Source: Rotaria sp. Silwood1
Lineage: Eukaryota > Rotifera > Eurotatoria > Philodinida > Philodinidae
Direction of reading: 5' to 3'
DNA: 64,000 bases
NCBI GenBank assembly: GCA_905250075.1
Contig: CAJNOP010000024.1
Coordinates: 1,519,883-1,583,882, forward strand
Shown here: positions 50,677-60,797 of the stretch, piece by piece
How the letters are laid out: the number at the start of each line of letters is the position of its first letter
Position numbering within the stretch: the first letter of the stretch is position 1
The notes under the pieces: generated by a model
The model's input: only the letters and a program-made list of their open reading frames with translations
Told to the model about the DNA's origin: nothing
The model's database searches: none
Position numbers and translations under genes: made by a program

Positions 50677-53600
50677 ATGTTACATTCAGCAAAAAAAATA
50701 AAACTTGAACATGATACATGTTCAAATAATTATCAAAATCGAATCGAACCACCTCCTAAATCTGGACATTATATGACATCAAGAATTGATGATAATGCAG
50801 TAAAAAAAAAAATAAAATTTATTATATTCATTGTTTGATATATATATATTCTAGCCAATATGTGATGTTCCATGTCCATCACCAATACCAAATTCAAATG
50901 AACCATTATCACAAGGTTTACCTATTGTTAATGAAACAGCACAAGGTGAAACAGAACGTCATACTGAATTTAATGGTCGATTTATTAGTCTTGTTTCTCT
51001 ATTACAATTTATTAATACTGTATATAGGTAACTATATATTGCAATTTCTTTAGATTAATTTTTTCGTCTTTTTTTTTTTTTTCGAAAAGATCAAATTTAA
51101 CATCACCAAAATGGAAAAATTTTCGTGGTTCACGTATTGAATGTCGAGATAAAATACGTTTAAATAATGTTATTTGGAGAACATGGCATCAACAATGTAA
51201 ATTAATTAATAATAGAAAATATAATAAAATTTTATTTCTTTATTTTATTATTATTTAGTTATTCGAAAAATAAAATCACTTGTTTGTCGATTTGTTTCAC
51301 CACTTGATACTCAAACATCAATTGTATTTTTATTTTATTATATAGAATTAATCATTGAAAAACTTTTCTTTTCTTTTTTAATTATATTAGACACCAATAA
51401 ATCATCAATTAAAACAACAAAGTACAAATAATTTAAAAGATGAATATATTAAATGGAGAGAAAATTCAAAAAAAGCATTACGTCGAGTAGATATTGATCC
51501 ATCAGTATATATATATATATATGAATCCTTTAATATATATATATATATTTATTTGTTTGTTTTTTTTTCGTTTCTTCTTTTAATTAAGAGTGATGAAGCG
51601 AGACATCTTTTGGGTAGTATATGTGAAATACGTACACCAAAAATAAATCCGAATTTTCGTCGTATTGCAACACCACCATCAGATTCATATAATTTAATTG
51701 ATGAATATGATTTAGTTGCAGATCAATTACTTTTTTCAACAACAAATATATTTAATGATAAAGATACAGGTAAAATTTTTATTAAAATTCATAATTTTTA
51801 TTATATATGAATATTCTAAAATGATTAAAACTTTATTTTTTTATTGTTTGTTCCTTCTCTTATTCGATTATAGATTGTCCACTCTCAGGTAAATGGTTAT
51901 TTTTAAAACAAATACGTATCTACTCATCATGTTTTGTTTTTTTCTGTAAATGCTCGCATTTTACGCTAGTCATTTAACTAATTATATAATATATATATAT
52001 ATCTAAATGTCAATAACTAAGAACATCATCTAATCACTTTTTACAATTTCTTCTGGTTGTATGATACCAATTGTGGGTTATGTTCTTATTTTTAGAATTA
52101 ATTTTAATATCAAATATTTTATATAAGTGTGTTTCTTTTGTTTTGTTTTTTGTATTTATAGTACTTGGTGGTAATCCAGATTTACATCAACCAATTATGG
52201 GACAATATTGTTTTGATTTTCAAACATTATTTGATGATGCATTTGATCCATTAACAAGTAAATTTTCAATATGTTATATTTTTAAGAAATTTTTCATTCT
52301 ATATTTAGATGATGATTTTTCACGAGATAATAATGATTCTGTAAGATATTGTTTTTATCATGTATTAAGTTCGAATGAGGAATATGTATTATTTTGTTTT
52401 TTTTTTTGTTAAAAATAATTAAATAAGATGTTTATACATTCGACGGCATATTCTATTATTAGTAAGATATCAATTGAAAATTATATAATTAGTTCAGCTT
52501 TACGTTTCTTTCTCAGCTTACAATAGATATTGTCTATTGATAATAATTTTTAGCGAAGAGTTACATAATTTTACTATTATGAGATGGTCTTGAAAACGCT
52601 AAGATAATAGGATGGGTGATGACTTAGAAGGTAAATTTGAAGATTCATACTAAAATTGATCATATTCGAGGAGAGAAGGCAGTCAACATCTAATTATGAT
52701 GTCATTTATTGCGAAGTTACACTCTATATATAGAGATTGACATGATGAAAATATCCATGATAATAAGCAAGTCTGGAGAATGTTAACTAGCGTGACGAAA
52801 ACAAAAGAAGCTGTCCAGGTGATGAAAAGAATAAAAAAAAAAAGGAAAACTTCGTACGTCATAAAAGAGAGAGAGAGAGACAGAGATATAATTAATCAGT
52901 AAATATCCTAGATAGTATCTATCGAAGAAATTATTAACATCCATGGACAAATTCCTATGAGAAATAAAGAAAAACAAATTAAAACTTATCGTTATTTCTA
53001 TAGATTTTATGTGCTACTTATATAAATATTATCTATCAAAATAGTACTATGTTCCGCTGTTCTTATCTATTTCATAATAAACTTTATTATATGTATCTGC
53101 ATTGCTTGAGACTGTGTTTGTACAAAAATACTAAGCATATAGCACATTAAATAGTATGTTGTCTAAAAAATTAGAAAAAGAAAAATATTAAATCAGTAAG
53201 GTAAACTTTTGTCATAGTCTAACTGAGAAACATTTTCGAAATCTTACCCTGTACATCTTTGATCAGTAACTTAAACAAACGGAAATATGATGCAATGAAC
53301 GGACATGAAGTTTATTAATACTCAATGAATGATCGGTAATTTGTTTTTCAAGACTTTTTTTCTCTAACCAAAGTGATCGAAAACTGACCGTATTCAGTGA
53401 TGTTAGAGATCCATGACCCTTGTTCTCAATACCTTTAGATATTATCATTAGGAGAATTTCATATACAAAGAATAGACCCAGCGTCAGTTCTTCTACTAGG
53501 AGTTGCAATAATTGGATTGAATAAAAGTACTAGTTCATAACGAAGAGCCCTCATTTATATGACATTTCGAAAATCTTTTAGTGATGAAAACGTTTAGGAA

Positions 53601-56600
53601 GTTTTGAAGACATCTTTAAGAACCATCGGACTCATTTATAACTCCGATCTTACTTTGTTCGATCGGACTAAAATTTTTGCTGATGGTATCTAGAACAGTC
53701 TCAAAGATGGTTTTTAAGTTTTTTTGAAAAATATCAATGTTTAACTGATGATCAATATATTGATATTTTTCAAAAAAGTTTAATACTAGTTCTAAAATTT
53801 TATAGATAATCTAGTTGTGATATCAATTTGAGTCCGATCGATTGTACTCTTATTCGTCATGTGATGATTCTATTCAAAATCCAATATTTAGAAACACTAT
53901 ACAAAAAAAGCTGAAAATCTTTTCATATGCATATAACACTTGATCATATAATATTTCAAAAAAAATACCTTAGGAAACTTCTTAGTATAGTAATAATATT
54001 GAGAAGAAAATTTAATTGGCTCTTGTAAATTGTTTAATATTTTAAATTTAGTTACCACCATTAAATAATTATTCAAATCAACCAGATTTTACATTAGATG
54101 GACCATCACATGTACAACAAGATTTAAGTAATTTTCAAACATTAGTTTCTGTTGCGACAGAACGACCACGTGTAACAATTGAACAACAAACCAATATTTT
54201 AAGTCAAAATGATTCTAATGTAAAATTCATTTTTGTGTTCTTTTGTTAAATTTTATTTGTTTATTCTCACTTTTGTTTCAATAGAATAATGTTCAAATGA
54301 ATTCAATGCCTATTTATAAAAATATATCCTATGAACCATTTCATACCTATACACAAAACGTATCACAACCAATTAATCATAATAATAATCAATTGAACAA
54401 CAATGTAAATCATTAAACTCCTATTTTAATATACAAAAGAAATTGTTTGTTTTTTTTTTTTTAGAATATTGACCAAATCATGCCTATTACAAATATATCG
54501 ATAACACCATCAACTAATATTGTAATGAATAATCCACAAACATCATTATCTCATGAAATTCGACAACAACAAACTGATCTATCAATTTGTAAACCACCAT
54601 CATCAACACTTGTTGATCTTCTAAACCAAAGACGTAGTCCACCACCACCAATGCCACCCGTAACAACTAGTCAACGAAAACAAAATTCAATTATAAAACA
54701 ACCAAGAAAATCTTCGAAAAAATATCAAATACAATTAAAACGATTATCTGTTCCGACAGATAATACTATGGGAGTAAATTAAGATTATTGATTTGCAATT
54801 TCATTTTATTTATTTTTTTTTAGAATATAATTAACTCTAATGAATTAAATTTAAGTGGAATGAATAAAACGCAACATATTGTAGCACGTTCAACATCCGA
54901 AGAAATACCTTTTACTTATCCACAACCACAATATTCTATTTCGACTTCATCATTACCAAAAAAACGCAATGAATCCATATCAAACGATACGATCTTTTTA
55001 AATGGAGATGGGGTAAAATTCTAAAATTAGAAAACTAATCTAACTTATTCAGTTTATTATCTATTTCAATTCTAAAATTAGATTTTAAGCAAAGAAAAAT
55101 TCATTTCGAATGTCATTTCAATTTTTCAAATTTATTTGTTAAATTGATTTTCTATAATTTTTAATTATTGGTGATCTTATAGTATCTGTTTTTCACCTCT
55201 TACCTTTGAACTCTATCGGGTCCAAAATTTTCGGATCGGAAATCAGTTGATCGGATTCTATGACTAGTATAGTCTAACATTTTTGAGACGACTAGAGCCC
55301 GTCCGTTTTTAATTTTTCGTGCCCGAATCCGGATTACGGAACCAATCTGACGAGTTCTATTTACGAGGACACAGCTCAAACTGATATTTGCCGTTTGGAC
55401 TTGTATTAGGTCCACAAGAATGTTTGAGTGAGACTAGCAAAAGTTTAACATGACGTTTTTCTACAGGCCTATGAAGTCGAGCTAGGATCGTTTTACTAAA
55501 TTTTCGACCCAACTTTTAGGATATCCTGAAAAGTTACAAAATAATTACGACGTAGAATTTTACCTATAGATACGTTCAATGACTCTTAGAATTTCTTGTT
55601 ATTTAGATGTTGAATATTCAAGTAAACTCAATTTTGTTTTGTGTATCATGCCTATGGCAAGTGATGATCCTTTGGAAATTAGATATTTAAACAAAAGAAC
55701 ATTGTTTTCAGATGAAACTTTCAGGATACTCAACTGGTCTTTCGGTGTATCTATGGATGAAATTCAATTATTGAGATTTTTCGATACACATCTACATTCA
55801 GCAAAACGATCCTAACTCAGCATCCCACATCTATAGGAACGAACATTTATAGACTTTTCGTAATTTCACAAGGTGTCTTTGTAGATCTTATAGAACCTCA
55901 AACTGCGGTTATCAATTCATCGAGTAATAAAATATTGTATCGATTCACTTTTCTAATGAGAGTGTGGAGTTTATAAACAATTGAAAATTTCATTTACTTT
56001 CATCTTGAAATTAATATTTGATGAGCTGCATTTATTTAACTTTTATAATATAACAATTATATAATTCTTTTTTTGCAGACACTTGATTCATCTCCATCAT
56101 CATCATCAAGTGGTGGACAAAATGCTGAAACTAAACGTCGTCGAAATATAAAAGTAATTATTTATTAATTGAGTTTTTCAAACAAAATATCGTCTTTTTC
56201 ATTCATTCTTTTTGTTTTTGTTTTATAGAATGGTTTTGAAAATCTTCGTTTTCTCATTCCAGAACTAAATAATCCAGTTAATGCAAAAATAAGTAAAGCA
56301 CAAATGCTTGAATGTAGTAAGTATATTTTTCTATTACAAAAATTTATAATTTTATTAATATATTTAGCTGCTCATCAAATTCAACAAGCTACTCAAACAC
56401 GTGATCAAATGAAAATGCAAGTTGATCAATTACAAAAAGAAGAAACAGAATTAAAAGCAAAAATTTCTGAATATCAAGCAAGTTTACCTGTCGATGGTAT
56501 ACCTACTATGCCAACAGCAAATCGTTCACGTGAAGCATTATATGCATTATTTCATTCCTATGTTGCTAGTCGAACACAAAAACAATGGCATTATTATCCA

Positions 56601-56899
56601 TATTCACTTGTATTAAAACGTTTTTTTGATACATTTCAAAATACAGTTAAATGTGAATCATCGGATGAATTTATACGTTCATTAAATGAATGGAAAACAA
56701 ATTCATTGACTCTTACACAATTACGGCTAGCTGCTTCACAAGCTGTTATAGATATGGGACAAAAAACATCTTTCATATCAAGTAAGTTATATGATGAAAA
56801 CAAAAAAAAAAGAAAATCAAAATAATGTTCAAATTTTCTATTTTAGCACCTGGCAAAGTACCAGAAGAATGTATTCGTTTAGCATTAGGTGATTTATAG
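50677..56899 (+). CDS. MLXIP: Mondo family bHLH-ZIP transcription factor (MLXIP/ChREBP-like)
   Basis: Seventeen exons: 50677-50799, 50855-51027, 51090-51196, 51259-51323, 51391-51504, 51589-51769, 51874-51888 (15 nt), 52162-52257, 52309-52340, 54052-54219, 54285-54404, 54465-54773, 54824-55012, 56079-56153, 56229-56316, 56368-56781, 56847-56899. They encode about 773 residues in phase. The N-terminal Mondo conserved regions are clear: SGHYMTS, then [20 protein letters not shown] with NNVIWRTWH, then VCRFVSPLD and EYIKWR. The middle is Gln/Asn/Pro-rich. The bHLH (about residues 580-625) reads [20 protein letters not shown] then [10 protein letters not shown], followed by a leucine-zipper-like coiled coil. 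The last 110 residues match the Mondo/Mlx C-terminal dimerisation and cytoplasmic-retention domain ([19 protein letters not shown]). Mondo proteins pair with Mlx and activate glucose-responsive genes; their N-terminal regions bind 14-3-3 and CRM1. The first in-frame ATG was used; a longer N-terminus is not excluded. The basic region lacks the usual E-box-contacting His. Confidence 0.9.
53720..53777. repeat. Perfect 19-bp hairpin in a Mondo intron
   Basis: TTTTTTGAAAAATATCAAT at 53720-53738 is exactly complementary to 53759-53777, with a 20-base loop. It lies in the 1.7-kb intron 52341-54051. It may be the core of a degraded foldback element; a small-RNA hairpin is possible but the stem is very AT-rich. 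Confidence 0.6.
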
Positions 56900-58351
56900 T
56901 GACTATGGTGTGTTTTTCTTTTGTTTTGTGTTACGATTGCCTTTATTAGTGATTGTATGTTTCTACTATTTTTCGGTTTTTGTTTTTCTTTTATATTTGT
57001 ACAGTATATCTTTTTGGTTACTTTTTTTTTTTTTTGTAGAAGATTATCGATGCGCGCTATGTATTTACTAAGAAATATGTTAAAATTGTGTGTGTGTATT
57101 TGCCGTGATTTTGTTTCTGTAAATTGAAAAGTAAAATAAATAAACAAGAAAAGAAAAGAAAGAAAAATGAATGAAAAAAAAACGAGCTATGTGATACTAT
57201 GAAAGAATTTATAATGTCAATAAACAATAACAGTTGTATGATACAGTTAAATTTTTTATTCAAATATAAGAAAAATTCCTTTCAATTTGTTAGTTCTATA
57301 GATAAGAATTTCATGCAACTCTTAAAACTTGTCTAACGATTTAAGATTGAGTGTACTGTAAGTTAAGAAAATTAGTCTTAATCAGATCATATGTAAATGC
57401 TCATACTGTCAAAGTAATTAATTTATTATATGATCTGTTCATAGCATGAACGAATTAAGATATTCGAATTTCAACAAATTATAGTCTATGTCATGTAGCC
57501 TTACTTGAAAAGTTCAACAGCATTTATTTTTCTTTTTAAGTGTATATATATGGCTTGAAAAAAAGAAACACTCACATCCTAGACGATGCGACACATTCTA
57601 TAATGCGGACAAAGTCAAAAACATTTTTTTAATGTATTGTTTGTTAGTCTAGATGAGCAGCATATGAAGTCATATCTAGAATCATCATGATACTTCATCG
57701 CTGAAATAGCAATCATCAATGCTTGTGAGTTTCATTTTGGAGATCATTTCCTATGTTCACTCTTTCTCAATATTTATTAGATATATATATCTATATATAC
57801 TTCAAATATCATCTCAGAATATCGTTGATTGATCTGCTCATTAAAATTAAGATTGCTGACTACAGATATTGACGATAGTCATATCATAGAAATTCAAATC
57901 ATCGAATTTTGCGATATAACGTTCAACAAAGATCATAGTGACCATGAGATCATTAGTTTGACTTAAATATGATCAATCATCTTAACTTATAGCACATGAC
58001 CTTCCATTGTCAAAGCAAATATTTGTCCAATGTATGCCATGTTTTGACATACATTTTTCTTTTTAGGATATAGTAAGAAAGAAGAAACTTCTTTTATTAA
58101 AAAAAAAAATGATTCACAACCAGAAAAACTGAACATTATGATTGTAAAGTCTTTCATAATTATATAATTGAAATTTAGATTTAATTGGATAACTATGTAT
58201 GCGCGTGCGCTTTGTTAAAAAAAAAGGCAAACATTTTCTAATAATTATTCTTAAATTATCTTTCTTTTGTAATGCATACAAAATAAATAAATGACAACTA
58301 TTTATAGAAAAAATAATAATACAAATCATACTAATTTGAAGATAAATTTTA
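56900..58351. other. Intergenic between convergent genes
   Basis: 1.45 kb between the 3' ends of Mondo and the coiled-coil gene. It contains the Mondo poly(A) signal at 57135-57140 and AT-rich spacer. Open frames here are low-complexity. Confidence 0.5.
57135..57140 (+). terminator. Poly(A) signal of Mondo
   Basis: AATAAA lies 236 bases after the Mondo stop codon; a second overlapping copy follows four bases later. Confidence 0.45.
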
Positions 58352-59262
58352 TTATTGATCTTCTTCAACATCTGAATCAATACTGTCTTCTTCACCGGGT
58401 AATTTTTGAGGTACTAATTCTTTAACTAGATTAAAATATCGATCATCTTTTGTAAGTATAAATCGACGTTCACGAGCTTCTAATGCACGTTTTTTAATTG
58501 TAAAATCATCATCTAAATCAGGTGTAGCAGAAATATTTGATAATATTCGAAATAAAACAGAACCAAAATTATTTTCAAGTCCTAAAGTAGGATTTGTATC
58601 TTGTTGAAATTCTTTATCAAAACGACTTGTTCGTGGTCGTCGTGGTGATAATTTTGTTGTATCAGTAACTATTGATGTTGAATGACTCATTTTTGTTGTA
58701 GCACTTTGTCCACGTCGTCCATTAACAGCAGATTTCGAATCATTCTTTATAGATACTTTATCTTGATAAGATTCTATAAAAGAAAAATTTTTTAAATATT
58801 TTTATTATTGAAAATAATTTAATGATTTGATTTACTTGGATTAGCACTATTCGATTTTGCAACATGTTCAATAATAACTGATGTACTTCTTTCTGTTTGT
58901 TTTTCTATATCTTTTTTAATTTCATCTATTTTTTGATTAGCTATAGCTTTTTCAATTAATTGTTGTTCAAATAGAAATTTTTGTTCTTCATCTTGTTTTG
59001 TTCGTAATCTTAATGCTGCAGCTAAATCAGCACCTAATTCACGTTTTAATTTTAAACGAAATGCACGATCATACATTCTCCAACGTTTATGTCGTTCATT
59101 AATTGTTTTTTGAAATGTTTGTTGTTGCCATTCAAGATTATTTATACGACGATATTTTGTTTTTTCCATTTCATCTAATTCAACATTAGCTGCTGCTTGT
59201 AATTTACGACAACGTAAAACAGCATCCGGTAAAACAGTTGGAATATCTTTACGAGCATACAT
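58352..59262 (-). CDS. Unrecognised charged coiled-coil protein
   Basis: Two exons, 58836-59262 and 58352-58773, joined by a 62-nt intron, encode 282 residues. I do not recognise the family. Residues about 15-130 are highly charged and predicted by eye to be helical or coiled coil (for example the ELDEMEKTKYRRINNLEWQQ and ERHKRWRMYDRAFRLKLKRE segments). The middle is Ser/Arg-rich and basic (SPRRPRTSRFDKEF). A second helical, charged segment with ALEARERRF and DRYFNLVKEL lies near residues 230-265, and the tail is acidic (DSIDSDVEEDQ). No signal peptide or membrane segment is present. The gene converges with Mondo and is divergent from the small membrane-protein gene, 727 bp away. The use of A/T-ending codons and a clean intron support a real gene. 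Confidence 0.8.
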
Positions 59263-59989
59263 AATGAATAATTTGTTGAAAAAAAAGAAATGAGAAGCAA
59301 TTTATACAGAAAAAACACACACACATACAAAGAAATTTTTATCGAACATAACAAAAAAATATTTTAAAAACAATTTTTTCATTATGGAATATCGATAAGA
59401 CACTTGAGACACAAAAAAAAAAAAAAAAGAAAAACTAAACAACAAATGTATTTATGTGAGTTTTGTTTCGACAATCATTGGTTTTGTTTTTAGATAAAAT
59501 TCTATGTTTTTTTCAATCAAACAATGTATTTAATAAAATGTTCAAAGTACATTCGAAACCAAAAATCATCAATTGTTAATAATATGTCAAAAATTGTTTT
59601 TGTATTTGTCATTGAAAACAAAATGTTCAAATGTTAAAGTAGATAAAATAAAAGATTAAATCTTTTCATAAAGATATGTTTGAGTGTTTGTTTCTCTATT
59701 TATTTTGTTAAATCGTTTGATATAACAAAAAAAAAACAAAAGTATTCATATAATGATGAAGTATAGAATTATAGGTTAATAACACTTTCTTTAATACGAA
59801 TAAATTCGTTGTTGACTCATAATAATGTAATCATATATATATATATGAAATACATTCATACTAACAAAATAAGTTATATTTTAGTTATATCCTATAATTT
59901 ATAGTTTTCGCTCGTATTTTTCTTTTTTTCGTTCAAAATCTAATTAAAATATTGTAACTATTCACATGTAAATCATAATAACTAGAATT
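59263..59989. promoter_or_regulatory. Divergent intergenic region
   Basis: 727 bp between the starts of the coiled-coil gene (minus) and the four-helix membrane protein gene (plus). It is AT-rich with A runs and an (AT)n tract at about 59834-59846. Presumed to carry both promoters; no specific element was identified. Confidence 0.3.
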
Positions 59990-60484
59990 ATGTTCACTGT
60001 CTATTTCACTCATACAATAGGTATAATACATATAATACGTTTTATATGTATAATTATTTTACTAACATTTGCTGAAATAAAAATTTCATCATGTAATACA
60101 TATTTAAATGAATTTCTTGGTTTTAATCATACATCAATACATTTTTATTATATATTAATATGGATATCATTTACATTTGAAATATATTTTCTTATTAATC
60201 GTTTATTTGCTTCTATAACAATAAAAGCTAAAATATCAATAAAAATTTTATATATATTATTATGTTTATGTTATATTCTAGCATCATGTTTTACATTATA
60301 TGCATTAATTAATTCATCAAATGGTCATGTTATAACTCAAAATGATTTTTCTGATCCACCACAAACAATACTTATTTTACCACCTAATTGTAATTTATTT
60401 CGTTTAATTGGAATTCTATTTGGTTTTCTAATTAGTTTTCTCTATTTCTTTGCTATTATCTTAATTCATCGTTTAAAAGATTAA
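59990..60484 (+). CDS. Small four-transmembrane protein, intronless
   Basis: A single open frame of 164 residues with no intron. Four hydrophobic helices can be read at about residues 9-31, 52-73, 80-108 and 133-160. The first extracellular-side loop (CNTYLNEFLGFNHTS) has a potential N-glycosylation site (NHT) and the long third loop (residues about 109-132) is polar with a PP pair. The C-terminus is short and basic (HRLKD). The size and topology resemble MARVEL or claudin/tetraspan-type four-helix proteins, but no diagnostic motif such as a claudin W-GLW-C-C or tetraspanin CCG is present. Function is unknown. It is one of the few genes here without introns. The stop is 314 bp from the stop of the convergent SAM-domain gene. 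Confidence 0.7.
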   Translation: MFTVYFTHTIGIIHIIRFICIIILLTFAEIKISSCNTYLNEFLGFNHTSIHFYYILIWISFTFEIYFLINRLFASITIKAKISIKILYILLCLCYILASCFTLYALINSSNGHVITQNDFSDPPQTILILPPNCNLFRLIGILFGFLISFLYFFAIILIHRLKD

Positions 60485-60797
60485 ATAAAAAAAAAAAAAA
60501 AACAAACAAACAAACAAACAATCAAACCACATGTTGTTGTTCCTTTTTTTTTTTTTTTTTTTTGTTTCGATCATATCCAAAAAATATATATACACACATA
60601 CAGATGATGTTGAATGAGAAGAAAAAGAGATTACTCATATTTTTTATAGTAAAGAAAAAAAAAACAAAAACAAACAAACAAACAAAAAGACAGAAGTTGA
60701 TATGTATACACAAAGTTTGAGATTTTTTGCTTTTATTTTGTTCATTCTCTATTTTTTTTTTTTGTTAACGAACTCAAAAACAAACGAAGAAAATCAT
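60485..60797. other. Spacer between convergent genes
   Basis: 313 bp of A- and T-homopolymer and AAAC-rich sequence between the ends of the membrane-protein gene and the SAM-domain gene. No gene is present. Confidence 0.6.

Noticed and set aside
55579..55815. 78-codon open frame in the last large Mondo intron
   Set aside because: No family match and lies between two exons that join in phase without it.
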